The notes under the pieces were generated by a model. That model did no database searches. It was not told the DNA's origin and saw nothing but the letters and a program-made list of their open reading frames with translations. From the NCBI GenBank assembly GCA_963750045.1, contig CAVVPD010000007.1:248001-312000 (forward strand): 64,000 bases of DNA, given 5' to 3'. Each line of letters opens with the position of its first letter. Position 1 is the stretch's first letter. This DNA is from DASUAS01 sp963750045. Its GTDB lineage: Bacteria > Actinomycetota > Acidimicrobiia > IMCC26256 > DASPTH01. Made by a program: the position numbers and the translations under genes. Positions 8,001-17,292 of this stretch are shown one piece after another.

Positions 8001-9035
8001 CGATCCCCCCGCCGACGAGCGCGTCGCCCTGGTAGAGCGCGACCACCTGCCCGGGAGCGACCCGGAACGCTGGACGCCGGAACCGGATGATGGTCCCGTC
8101 GAGCATCACCTCGACGGGCTCACCGTGTGCTCGGACCTGGGCCGACAGCGGTGTCGACACCGGTCGACCGCGCACGAACGTCAGGGCCCGTAGCTCGACC
8201 ACGTCGCGCAAGAGGTCGGTACGCGTGCCGATGGTGACCGTCGCGGCGCGACGCGTCGACGTCGACGACGTAGCGTCGCTCGCCGGTCGCCACCCCGAGC
8301 CCGCGTCGTTGTCCGATCGTGAAGCCCGCGACGCCGCGGTGGTCGCCGACGGTGGACCCGGCGGTGTCGACGATGGGGCCTGGGCACGTCGGCGCGCGGG
8401 CCGCGAGGAATTCCTCACGACCTCCACCGCGTGATGAAGCACACGTCCATGCTCTCGGGCTTCTGCGCGGTGCGCAGCCCGAGGCGCGACGCGTGCTCGC
8501 GCACGGCGACCTTCGTGAGCTCTCCGACCGGGAGCAACGTGCGAGCGAGCTCGCGCTGACCGAGCATGTACAGCACGTACGACTGGTCCTTGGCCACGTC
8601 GACGCCGCGGCGCAGCCGGTACCCGTCGTGACCGTCGAGCGCCACCCGGGCATGGTGCCCGGTCGCGAGGTAGTCGAATCCGAGCGCGTCGGCACGCTCG
8701 AGAAGACGCCCGAACTTGATCGAGCGGTTGCACTCGACGCAGGGGTTGGGGGTGGAGCCGTTGGCGTACGAGTCGACGTAGGGATCGACGACGGCGGCAT
8801 CGAACTCGTCGGTGAAGTTGAAGACGTAGTGGGGGATGTCGAGTTGCGCGGCGACGCGCCGGGCGTCCTCGACGTCCGAGACGCTGCAACACCCGGAGTC
8901 GGAGTCACCACCCCAGAGCTTGAGGGTCACGCCCGTGACGTCGTGGCCCCGCTCGCGCAGGAGCGCGGCGGCGACCGACGAGTCGACCCCGCCGCTCATC
9001 GCGACGAGGACGCGCGCCCCGGTCACCCGGCTCAC
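7993..9035 (-). CDS. mnmA: tRNA 2-thiouridine(34) synthase MnmA (two frameshifts)
   Basis: Thiolates U34 in the wobble position of tRNA-Lys/Glu/Gln, using sulfur relayed from a cysteine desulfurase. The PP-loop SGGVDSS is at the N-terminus. The catalytic Cys pair is in NPCVECN and in the later VCFI, with HYVFNF and DYLATGHHAR between them. The C-terminal beta-barrel follows (GFTIGQRRGLG; then VTIGTRTDLL). Reading requires frame changes near 8428 and 8245; the first sits in a short G run. The GTG start overlaps the TGA of iscS (GTGA), pairing sulfur donor and acceptor in one operon, as in Mycobacterium. Confidence 0.85.
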
Positions 9036-10218
9036 GCGGCGACGCCGGCGCCGCGGAGACGAGCCACCGCGGCCGGGATCACGGTCAAGGCCGCGTCCAC
9101 GTCGGCGCCGACCGATGCGAAGCCGAGGCTGAGCCGGATCGACGCGAGCGCGTCGAGCACGCGTCGAGCCCATCGCCGCGAGCACGTGCGACGGCTCGGT
9201 GGCGCCCGACGAGCACGACGAACCCGCCGCGGCGTACACGCCGGCACGATCGAGCGCGACCAGCAGGGCCTCGGCCTCGATCCCACGGAAGCCGACGTGA
9301 GCGTTGCCCGCCACCTTGGCCGCCCGCGCGCCGTTCTCGAACGTGTCCGGGACCGCCGCCATCAGCCCGTCGACCAGGCGGTCGCGCAACCGGGCGACAC
9401 GGACGACGTCGGCCTCGCGGTCCGCGCACGTGGCGCGGAGGGCCGCGGCCATGGCCACCGCGCCGGCGACGTTCGACGTGCCCGAGCGCAGGCCGCCTTC
9501 CTGGCCACCACCTTCGACGAGTGGTTCGAGCCGGGTCCCGGACCGCACGACGAGGGCGCCCGTTCCCTTGGGACCCCCGAACTTGTGCGCGGAGATCGCG
9601 ACGAGATCGGCACCGGCCGCCGCCCGCGCCACGTCGAGCCACGGCACCGCCTGCACGGCGTCCGTGTGCACGACGGCGCGGGGCGCCCGATCGCGTACGC
9701 CGGCCACGATCTCGCCGAGCGGTTGGATCGTGCCCACTTCGTTGTTGACCAGCATCACCGACACGACCGCGGTGCGCTCGTCGACCGCGGCGAGGAGGGC
9801 GTCGACGTCGACGATCCCGCTGGACGCGGCGCCGACCCTGGTCGCGGTGAGGCCCTCCCGTTCGAGCCGGTCGACCGACGCCAGCACGCCCTTGTGCTCG
9901 AAGGCCGCGGTCACCACCGCGACGCCACGGGGGTCCCCACCCGCGGCCACGCGTCGCGCCCCGCGCGGCTCCCTTCACCGCGAGGTTGTCGGCTTCGGTG
10001 CCCCCACCGGTGAGCACGACCTCGCCCGGACGGGCGCCGAGCAGCTCCGCGATCTCCTCCCGGGCCTCCTCGAGCGCGGTCTTGGCCGCTCGCGCGGCGC
10101 TGTGGCCCCCGCTCGGGTTGCCGAAGCTCTCCCGGAGGAAGGGCTCCATCGCCGCGACCGCCTCGGGTCGCATCGGGGTGCTCGCGGCGTGGTCGAGATA
10201 CGCGCCGACCCTCTTCAC
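9032..10218 (-). CDS. iscS: Cysteine desulfurase, IscS/NifS family (two frameshifts)
   Basis: PLP enzyme that removes sulfur from cysteine for Fe-S clusters and tRNA thiolation. The N-terminus has YLDHAASTPM and GNPSGGHS. The central part has HTDAVQAV, then the PLP lysine in ISAHKFGGPKGTG. The catalytic Cys is in SSCSSGATEPSHVL, and the C-terminus is ASIRLSLGFASVGADVD. The protein is spread over three frames, with breaks near 9955 (G4 where G3 is expected) and 9165. The GTG start at 10218 has TAGACT exactly seven bases upstream. It is followed by mnmA with a four-base overlap. Confidence 0.87.
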
Positions 10219-10225
10219 CTCCGCC

Positions 10226-10231
10226 AGTCTA
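10226..10231 (-). promoter_or_regulatory. -10 element (TAGACT) for iscS-mnmA
   Basis: TAGACT ends seven bases before the iscS GTG on the minus strand, the same spacing as at ligA, mutB, metH and others. It implies a leaderless iscS-mnmA transcript. Confidence 0.4.
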
Positions 10232-10275
10232 CGGGCCTGGCCGGCTTCACCGTCCCGGTGATGCCGCCCGCCGCG

Positions 10276-10293
10276 CCGTGATCCGCGTCACGG
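10276..10293. promoter_or_regulatory. Inverted repeat CCGTGA-N6-TCACGG, possible operator
   Basis: A perfect 6-6-6 inverted repeat in the gap between the divergent iscS and the 10344 gene, upstream of a promoter-like sequence. The arrangement suits a dimeric helix-turn-helix regulator; none is encoded nearby, so the partner is unknown. Confidence 0.35.
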
Positions 10294-10314
10294 GGCGCCC
10301 CACCCGCGGAATAA

Positions 10315-10337
10315 CTGTCACACCCCCCGGGGATACT
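10315..10337 (+). promoter_or_regulatory. Promoter CTGTCA-N11-GATACT, RecA-NDp/PafBC-like
   Basis: CTGTCA, 11 bases, then GATACT, ending six bases before the GTG at 10344. The short 11-base spacer and the TGTCA box resemble the LexA-independent DNA-damage promoters (RecA-NDp type) of actinobacteria. The match is by eye and the gene is unknown, so the assignment is tentative. Confidence 0.3.
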
Positions 10338-10343
10338 CATGAT

Positions 10344-10626
10344 GTGAGCACGCAACTCCGCCTCGTCGAGCCCCCCTCCCCGGTCGCCGGCACCCGGAAC
10401 GCGCCGCGCCCGACCTCCGGGAAGGGGTCCGGGAAGCAGTCCGCCAAGCAGACCCGGAAGGCGACCGTCGTCGGGGCCCGCCGGGCCGGGCCCGCCCGTC
10501 AGGTGAACTGGGGTGACTGGCGCCTCGACGCCCGCACCCGGTCGGTCGGCCGACGCGGGTGTGGCCGCTGCCCGCAGGGCGCTCGAGGAGGCCGCGGCCT
10601 CCGAGCAGCTGTCCCGAGCGAGCTGA
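10344..10626 (+). CDS. Small basic protein of unknown function (one frameshift)
   Basis: About 93 residues if one extra base near 10556 is removed. Begins STQLRLVEPPSPVAG, passes through a Lys/Arg/Gly-rich low-complexity stretch, then VNWGDWRLDARTRSVG, and after the break an amphipathic helix ARRALEEAAASEQLSRAS ending at TGA 10624-10626. Basic charge and the helix suggest a nucleic-acid-binding or partner-binding peptide, but nothing diagnostic is seen. The GTG start is set by a -10-like GATACT six bases upstream. Without the frame correction the frame runs on into the mutase gene, which argues for the break. Confidence 0.5.
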
Positions 10627-10677
10627 CCGCCGCGGGGCCGCCGATCGCCCAACTTCGTCGGCGGGAAGAGGGGGTCG

Positions 10678-10683
10678 TACCCT
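10678..10683 (+). promoter_or_regulatory. -10 element (TACCCT) for methylmalonyl-CoA mutase
   Basis: TACCCT ends seven bases before the mutase ATG. The same hexamer at the same distance precedes the DPPR synthase and metH genes, so it is unlikely to be chance. Confidence 0.5.
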
Positions 10684-10690
10684 TTCCGGC

Positions 10691-12823
10691 ATGGGTGACA
10701 CCGAGCGTCCGACGCGGTCCGACTGGGAAGCACTGGCGGCGAAGGAGGTCAAGGGCGACATCGACAAGCTGACCTGGATCACGCCCGAGGGCATCCCCGT
10801 CCAGCCGCTCTACACCGCCGACGATCTCGAAGGCCTGGAAGGCGTCGGCACGCTCCCGGGGATCGACCCGTTCGTACGCGGCGTCCGGGCGACGATGTAC
10901 ACCAACCGGCCATGGACGATCCGCCAGTACGCGGGGTTCTCCACGGCCGAGGAGTCGAACGAGTTCTACCGGGCCAACCTCGCCGCCGGGCAGATGGGAC
11001 TCTCGGTGGCCTTCGATCTCGCCACCCACCGCGGCTACGACAGCGACCACCCGCGCGTGGTCGGCGACGTGGGCAAGGCCGGGGTCGCGATCGACTCGGT
11101 CGAGGACATGAAGATCCTGTTCGACGGCATCCCGCTCGACAAGATGACCGTCTCCATGACGATGAACGGGGCGGTGCTGCCGATCCTCGCCGGCTACGTG
11201 GTCGCCGCAGAGGAGCAGGGTGTCGACGAGTCGCTCCTCGCCGGGACGATCCAGAACGACATCCTCAAGGAGTTCATGGTCCGCAACACCTACATCTATC
11301 CGCCCGAGCCCAGCATGCGGATCGTGGCCGACATCATCGAGTACACGGCGCGCCGCATGCCGAAGTTCAACTCGATCTCGATCTCGGGCTACCACATGCA
11401 GGAGGCCGGCGCGACCGCGGTCCAGGAGCTTGCGTTCACCATCGCGGACGGGCTCGAGTACGTGCGGGCCGCGCTCGCACGCGGGCTCACCATCGACGAG
11501 TTCGCCGGGCGACTCTCGTTCTTCTTCGCCATCGGCATGAACTTCTTCATGGAGGTCGCGAAGCTCCGCGCGGCGCGGTTGCTGTGGGCACGGGTCATCG
11601 GCCAGTTCGATCCGCAGAAGCCGGGATCTTCGATGCTCCGCACCCACTGCCAGACGTCAGGCGTCTCGCTCACCGAGCAAGACCCCTACAACAACATCGT
11701 GCGCACCACGGTCGAGGCACTGGCGGCGGTGCTCGGCGGCACGCAGAGCCTGCACACCAACTCGTTCGACGAAGCGATCGCTCTGCCCAGCGAGTTCGCG
11801 GCGCGCATCGCCCGCAACACCCAGCTGATCCTCGCCGAGGAGACGGGTGTCACCAAGGTGGTCGACCCGCTCGGGGGGAGCTACTACGTCGAAGCCCTGA
11901 CCGCCGGCCTCGCCGAGGAGGCGTGGAAGCTCGTCGAGGAGGTCGAAGCCCTCGGCGGGATGACCAAGGCGGTCGAGTCGGGGATGCCGAAGCTCCGCAT
12001 CGAGGAGGCTGCGGCGCGCCGACAGGCCGCCGTCGACCGCGGCGAAGAGGTGATCGTCGGCGTCAACAAGTACCGGCTCGCAGAAGAAGGCCACGTCGAC
12101 GTCCGCGACGTCGACAACGCCAGCGTGCGCGAACAACAGCTGGCGCGTCTCGCGCAGCTGCGCGCCAACCGCGACGAACCTGCGTGCCAGGCCGCGCTCG
12201 ACCGTCTGCGCGAGGGGGCGGCGGGCACCGCGAACCTGCTGGAGCTGTCGATCGGGGCCACGCGGGCACGCGCGACCGTCGGCGAGATCTCCGACGCGCT
12301 CGAGGAGGTGTTCTCGCGCCACCGGGCCACGATCCGTAGCATCGCCGGTGTGTACGGCGCGGCCTACGAGGGCGACGAGGGCTACCAGGAGGTGCGGGCC
12401 GCGATCGAGGAGTTCGCCGCTGCCGAGGGCAGGCGACCACGCCTGCTGGTCGCGAAGCTGGGCCAGGACGGCCACGACAGGGGCGCCAAGGTGATCGCCA
12501 CCGCGTTCGCCGATCTCGGCTTCGACGTCGACGTCGGTCCGCTGTTCCAGACCCCAGAAGAGGCCGCGCGCGACGCGATCGAGAACGACGTCCACCTCGT
12601 CGGTGTCTCGAGCCAGGCCGCGGGGCACAAGACCCTCGTCCCCGAGCTCATCGCGCAGCTCCGGAAGCAGGGCGGCGACGACATCCTCGTCGTGGCCGGC
12701 GGGGTCATCCCCGCGCAGGACTACGACGAGCTGCGCGAGGCCGGCGTCGCGGCCATCTTCGGGCCGGGCACCAACATCCCGAAGGCGGCGGCCGAGATCA
12801 TCGGTCTCCTCCGCCGCTCCTGA
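10691..12823 (+). CDS. mutB: Methylmalonyl-CoA mutase, single-chain catalytic subunit
   Basis: 710 residues. Interconverts (R)-methylmalonyl-CoA and succinyl-CoA using adenosylcobalamin, feeding propionyl-CoA from odd-chain or branched substrates into the TCA cycle. The N-terminal TIM barrel has the substrate-site signature MYTNRPWTIRQYAGFS typical of methylmalonyl-CoA enzymes. The C-terminal B12 domain has the base-off motif GQDGHDRGAKV with the cobalt-ligating His595. ATG 10691 was preferred over upstream in-frame codons because the family N-terminus begins close to it and a TACCCT box lies seven bases before it. Followed after 18 bases by meaB. Intact. Confidence 0.95.
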   Translation: MGDTERPTRSDWEALAAKEVKGDIDKLTWITPEGIPVQPLYTADDLEGLEGVGTLPGIDPFVRGVRATMYTNRPWTIRQYAGFSTAEESNEFYRANLAAGQMGLSVAFDLATHRGYDSDHPRVVGDVGKAGVAIDSVEDMKILFDGIPLDKMTVSMTMNGAVLPILAGYVVAAEEQGVDESLLAGTIQNDILKEFMVRNTYIYPPEPSMRIVADIIEYTARRMPKFNSISISGYHMQEAGATAVQELAFTIADGLEYVRAALARGLTIDEFAGRLSFFFAIGMNFFMEVAKLRAARLLWARVIGQFDPQKPGSSMLRTHCQTSGVSLTEQDPYNNIVRTTVEALAAVLGGTQSLHTNSFDEAIALPSEFAARIARNTQLILAEETGVTKVVDPLGGSYYVEALTAGLAEEAWKLVEEVEALGGMTKAVESGMPKLRIEEAAARRQAAVDRGEEVIVGVNKYRLAEEGHVDVRDVDNASVREQQLARLAQLRANRDEPACQAALDRLREGAAGTANLLELSIGATRARATVGEISDALEEVFSRHRATIRSIAGVYGAAYEGDEGYQEVRAAIEEFAAAEGRRPRLLVAKLGQDGHDRGAKVIATAFADLGFDVDVGPLFQTPEEAARDAIENDVHLVGVSSQAAGHKTLVPELIAQLRKQGGDDILVVAGGVIPAQDYDELREAGVAAIFGPGTNIPKAAAEIIGLLRRS

Positions 12824-12841
12824 GCTCACCGACCGACAACC

Positions 12842-13814
12842 ATGAGCGAGCTCGCGCGTCAGGTGATCGAGGGTGACCGGCGCGCGTTCGGCGCGCGCGA
12901 TCACCCTCGTCGAGTCGACCCGCGCCGATCACCGGGCCGACGCCGAGATGTTGCTCGCCGAAGTGCTGGCCCACGCGGGCAACTCGATCCGGGTCGGCAT
13001 CTCGGGCGCGCCGGGTGCCGGCAAGTCGACGTTCATCGAATCGCTCGGCGGCCACCTCGTGGCCGATGGGCACCGGGTGGCGGTGTTGGCGGTCGACCCG
13101 TCGAGCACCCGCAGCGGCGGCTCCATCCTCGGCGACAAGACGCGTATGGAGCAGCTGACCCGGTCGCCGCACGCGTTCGTACGACCCTCACCGACCGGCG
13201 GGACCCTGGGCGGCGTCGCCCGTCGCACCCGCGAGGCGATGCTGCTCTGCGAGTCCGCCGGCTTCGACGTCGTGCTCGTGGAGACCGTCGGCGTCGGTCA
13301 GTCCGAGGTGAAGGTCGCGGCCATGGTCGACCTCTTCCTCGTGCTCGTCGCGCCGGGCGGCGGCGACGAGTTGCAGGGTCTCAAGCGCGGCATCATGGAG
13401 CTCGCCGACCTCGTCGTGGTCAACAAGGCCGACGGCGACCTGGCCGCCACCGCCGCGCACACCGCGGCCGACTACGCGGCCGCGCTCCACCTGGTGCGAC
13501 CCCGGATCCCCGCATGGACGACCCGGGTGCTCACCTGCTCGGCGCTCCTCGGTGAGGGGATCCCCGAGGTGTGGACCGCGGTCGAGGACTTCCGGACGGC
13601 GGTCGCGGGGGCTCTCGTGGGCCTGCGGGCGGACCAGAACCGCGACTGGATGTGGTCGGAGGTGACCGACTCGCTCCTCGACGCCCTGGCCGCCGACGGC
13701 GAGGCGGCCGCGCTGGCCCGGCGGCTCGAGGCGGAGGTCGCCGTCGGCACGATGGCCCCCACCACTGCAGCCCGGGCGGTGGTCCAGGCATTTCTCCACG
13801 CACGTCACCCCTGA
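12842..13814 (+). CDS. meaB: MeaB/ArgK-type GTPase, mutase chaperone (one frameshift)
   Basis: G3E-family GTPase that protects the mutase and gates adenosylcobalamin loading. The N-terminal piece MSELARQVIEGDRRA is in one frame and continues as ARAITLVESTRADHRADAE in the next; the break lies at about 12885-12893. Beyond it the frame is intact to 13814: P-loop GAPGAGKSTFIE, DPSSTRSGGSILGDKTRM, FVRPSPTGGTLGG, VETVGVGQSE and NKAD. A GTG at 12873 could be mistaken for the start, but it drops the conserved N-terminal helix. Immediately downstream of mutB, the usual arrangement. Confidence 0.87.
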
Positions 13815-13836
13815 GCTGCTCCGGCGGGCCGCCTGC

Positions 13837-13865
13837 TCAAGGTGGGGGGAACAAAGTGCCGACAC
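13837..13865 (+). promoter_or_regulatory. WhiG/FliA-like promoter TCAA-N17-GCCGACAC
   Basis: TCAA followed by 17 bases and GCCGACAC, ending seven bases before the GTG of the GGDEF-EAL gene. Sigma-28 family promoters in actinobacteria have the form TAAA-N16-GCCGATAA. The spacer contains a run of six G, so the extra base could be a sequencing error. Two more copies of this arrangement occur at 16113 and 20048. Confidence 0.4.
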
Positions 13866-13872
13866 AGAGGCC

Positions 13873-16090
13873 GTGAAGGCCGAAGGGATCCTGGCGATCC
13901 TCCTGCTGACCGCGATCGTCGTGCTGGCGATCGTCTCGACCCAGGTGGTGGGCCGTCGGGCGGCGCGGACGGTCGATCAGGTGACCCGACTCCTGGAGCG
14001 CAACGAGGCTCGTTTCCGGGCGATGGTCCGCGACTCCAACGACATCATGGCCATCGTCGATTCCGGGGGCCGACTGGTCTACGCCAGCCCGGTGACCGAG
14101 CGGATCCTCGGGGTCGACATCGAGCCCCTCATCGGTACCGACGTCTTCGACCTCGTCCATCCCGACGACCGCCGGGTCGCGATGGAGGGCTTCGACCTCA
14201 CTCGCTCCGGCAGGGAGGTCGACCGGGTCGAGCTGCGCCTGCGCCACGCCGACGGCAGCTGGCGGGTCATGGAAGCCGTGGCCACCAACCTCCTCGACGA
14301 CCCCGCGGTCGAGGGCATCGTCATCAGCGTGCGCGACCTCACCGATCGACGGCGCGCCGAAGCAGAGCTGCGCGAGGCCCAGGAGAGGTTCCGCAGCGCG
14401 TTCGAGCACGCGCCCATCGGCATGGCGCTCACCTCGCTCGACGGACGGTTGTTCCGGGTGAACCGGGCGCTCGTGCAGATCCTCGGCCGGGGCGAGTCGG
14501 AGCTGCTCGCGTCGTCGATCCTCGATCTGAGCCATCCCGACGACCGCGACATGTGCCGCGAGTCGATGGCGCGCCTCCTGTCGGGTCACACGGCCAGCTG
14601 CCAACTGGAACAGCGCTACCTGCACCACGAGGGACTGCCCGTGTGGGTGTCGGTGAGCGCGTCGCTCGTGCGCGACGTGAACGGCCAGCCGCTCTACCTC
14701 GTCTGCCAGATCGAGGACATCGCGGAGCGGCGCGCGAGCGGCGAAGCGCTCGCGCACCAGGCGATCCACGACCCGCTGACCGGCCTGCCGAACCGCTCGC
14801 ACTTCGTGGAGCGCCTCGGCCGCGAGCTGGCGCGGGCGGAACAGCGTCACGAACGCATCGCGGTGCTGTTCCTCGACCTCGACCGGTTCAAGGTCGTGAA
14901 CGACAGCCTCGGCCATTCGGCGGGGGACCGGCTGCTCGTGGCCGTGGCCGATCGACTGAGCAGCGCGATGGGCCCGACCGACATCGTCGGCCGTTTCGGC
15001 GGCGACGAGTTCACGATCCTGTGCCACGACGTCACCAGCGAGGAGACCGCGGAGCTCTTCGCGGAACGCCTCGCGGAAGCCGTCGCACGGCCCGTGGCCC
15101 TGATGGAAGGCGAGGTCTTCGTCACGGCGAGCATCGGGATCGCGCTCGTCGGGCGGCGCGGCCGACTCTCCCGAGACGCTCCTGCGCAACGCCGACGCCG
15201 CGATGTACGCCGCCAAGGACAACGGGCGCGACCGTTCCGAGCTGTTCGACGCCCGGACCCACCACCGCGCGGTCGACGACCTGCGTACCGGGAACGCGCT
15301 CCACCGCGCGATCGAGCGCGGCGAGATGCGCGTGTACTACCAACCCATGATCAGCCTCGACCGAGGGCTGCTGGCCGGCTTCGAGGCGCTCATCCGGTGG
15401 GAGCACCCGGAGCGCGGGCTCGTACCGCCGATGGAATTCGTGCCGCTCGCCGAGGAGACCGGGCTCATCGTGCCCCTCGGCGCCTGGGCGCTGGAGGAGG
15501 CGTGCCGTCAGGCCGTGCGCTGGCACGAGGCCAACCCCGACGCGCCACAACTGTCGATGAGCGTGAACCTGTCGCCACGCCAGCTGGCGGAGCCCGCGCT
15601 GCCGAACGAAGTTGCCCGCGTGCTGCACGACACCGGCATCCAACCCTCCGCGTTGTGGTTGGAGATCACCGAGAGCACGCTGATGCGAGACGCGGAGTCC
15701 GCCGTGAGCGCGCTCGGCGCTCTGCGCGCACTCGGTCTGCACCTCGCGGTCGACGACTTCGGCTCCGGCTACTCGTCCCTCTCGTACCTCGAGCGTCTCC
15801 CGGTCGAGTCGTTGAAGATCGACCGCTCGTTCATCGAGGGCGTCGGTCTGCGCAAGGACAGCACCGCGATCGTCAACGCCATCGTGAGCCTCGCCCGGGC
15901 GCTGGAGCTGACGACCGTGGCCGAGGGGATCGAGACCACCCGGCATCTCCAGCTCCTGCGGGGGATGGGGTGCGAGACCGGTCAGGGCTACCTCTTCGGC
16001 CCGGCCCGGCCGGCGGAGGTCTACGGGGTCGACCCCCGAAAGGTCGTCGTCCCCCGACCACGGGTTCGCGAAGCGCAGCACGTGTCCTGA
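13873..16090 (+). CDS. PAS-PAS-GGDEF-EAL cyclic-di-GMP enzyme (one frameshift)
   Basis: About 739 residues. One N-terminal membrane helix (ILAILLLTAIVVLAIVS), two PAS domains (about 45-165 and 170-290), a GGDEF domain with intact GGDEF near residue 377, then an EAL domain. The inhibitory-site Arg (RxxD before GGDEF) appears to be Gly, so product inhibition may be lost. The EAL part keeps EALIRW, SVNLS, EITES, DDFGSG, LKIDRSF, AEGIET and GQGYLF, so phosphodiesterase activity is likely. The break lies at about 15155, where GGG is found and GG would restore VGGAADSPETLL. The GTG start is just downstream of a sigma-28-like promoter. Confidence 0.88.
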
Positions 16091-16112
16091 CCCGCTCTCT
16101 GCGCTCGCGCCC

Positions 16113-16140
16113 TCAAGTTCGTGGCGCGATCGGCCGACGA
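16113..16140 (+). promoter_or_regulatory. WhiG/FliA-like promoter TCAA-N16-GCCGACGA
   Basis: TCAA, exactly 16 bases, GCCGACGA. Located 125 bases before the GTG of the secreted Cys-repeat gene. Matches the TAAA-N16-GCCGATAA layout with two departures in the -10 box and one in the -35 box. Confidence 0.4.
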
Positions 16141-16264
16141 AGCAGGTTCAAGAGCGCTCGTCTCCATCGACGTCAGTCCGTGGACCGGTCCCGTCACCGC
16201 TCGGTGACGTCTCGGGAACCTTGTCATGAGGCCTCAACGCTCCCTCACTTGCAGGAGCGTTCCC

Positions 16265-17099
16265 GTGACCGCATCGATCCAGGACCATCCGCGCCGATCC
16301 CGAGCATTCCGTCTGTGGGTCGTCATGTGCGTCGCCGCCCTGGCGGCGCTGGGGCTCACCGCGGTCGCGCTGGAAACCAACACCACCTCCGCTTCGGCGG
16401 CGACGGTGTCCTTCTCGCAGTGCAACGGTCACGATGCCGGTGATCCCGCCGGCGCCGCGCTCTCGGTGAACTGCTCCATCTCGATCGTCAACACCATCGA
16501 CGCGAACGGCGCGACTTCAGCGGTCGTCTACCACCGGACCTGCACCTTGGGCGGCTGCACCGGCGACGTCTCCAGCTCCGCCAACGTGATCAACGAGGTG
16601 CACCAGTGCAACGCCTCGGACAACGCCGGCGGGAGCACAACCACCTGCACCGTCGACATCACCAACTACGTCAGCGCCGACGCGCCGGCTGCCGCCACCG
16701 CCATCACGTTGAACCAGTGCATCGGATCCGGCGGGGGCGGCGGGGCGAACGTCGTCGCGTGCATCGCGAGCTCGCAAGGATCGCCGACGGTGACCCAGTG
16801 CAACGGCTCCGGCAACGGAGGCGGAGCGACGCTGGTGTGCACGGCCTCGGGCACCACGAGCGCGTAGCTTCCCGGTGACCGTCGACCAGTGCAACGGCTC
16901 CGAGAACGGCGGCGGGAGCACGGTGACATGCTCGACGACCATCCACACGACCGTCTTCGACACCCTGACCGGGCCGTCGGGCCCGGCCTCCGGTGCCGGC
17001 AGCACCGCTTCGGGGACGCCGACCGGAACGCCGACCGGCGAGCTGCAATCGCCCCCGGTCACACCGCCGATCGTGATCCCCCCCACCCTGACCGCTTGA
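16265..17099 (+). CDS. Secreted protein with QCNGS-NGGG-C repeats (one frameshift)
   Basis: About 277 residues after correction. The GTG start follows AGGAG with seven spacer bases. A signal peptide (LWVVMCVAALAALGLTAVALE) leads into at least five units of the form xQC-N-G-S-x-N-G-G-G-x4-C, at roughly 16416, 16603, 16714, 16796 and 16887. Each has a Cys pair about 14-18 residues apart, implying one disulfide per repeat. The tail is Pro/Thr-rich. A TAG at 16865 interrupts repeat 4-5; dropping one T restores SASFPVTVDQCNGS, so this is a probable indel. Followed by a terminator. Family unnamed to me. Confidence 0.7.
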
Positions 17100-17116
17100 T
17101 CCGCAGCGCGCGCGAC

Positions 17117-17148
17117 CCGGAGGCCCCGACCCCTGTCGGGGCCTCCGT
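17117..17148 (+). terminator. Hairpin terminator after the Cys-repeat gene
   Basis: GGAGGCCCCGAC, four-base loop CCCT, GTCGGGGCCTCC: a perfect 12-bp stem 20 bases after the stop codon. No U-tract follows, as is common in GC-rich actinobacteria. Confidence 0.7.
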
Positions 17149-17169
17149 CGACGTGCACATCACCCGTGG

Positions 17170-17199
17170 TTGACACCGTCACCACCCATTGGGTACATT
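17170..17199 (+). promoter_or_regulatory. Housekeeping-type promoter TTGACA-N18-TACATT
   Basis: A full consensus -35 TTGACA and a good -10 TACATT with an 18-base spacer, the best sigma-70-like promoter in the window. It places transcription start near 17206 and rules out the upstream start codons of the frame at 17170. Confidence 0.7.
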
Positions 17200-17292
17200 C
17201 TGACGCACTCAGTCGTGTTCCGACGGGTTCACGCTTCCGCACTTCCCCGCGCCATCTCCCGGTTCGACCGGCCCGCTCGCGGAGGACATGCC

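Noticed and set aside
10559..10690. Upstream extension of the mutase N-terminus
   Set aside because: The extension is Arg/Pro-rich, unlike mutases, and is the tail of the preceding small gene in a shifted frame; the -10 box and family alignment favour 10691.
12873..12890. GTG 12873 as the meaB start
   Set aside because: It would remove the conserved N-terminal helix (LARQVIEGDRRA), which is present in the other frame directly after mutB.
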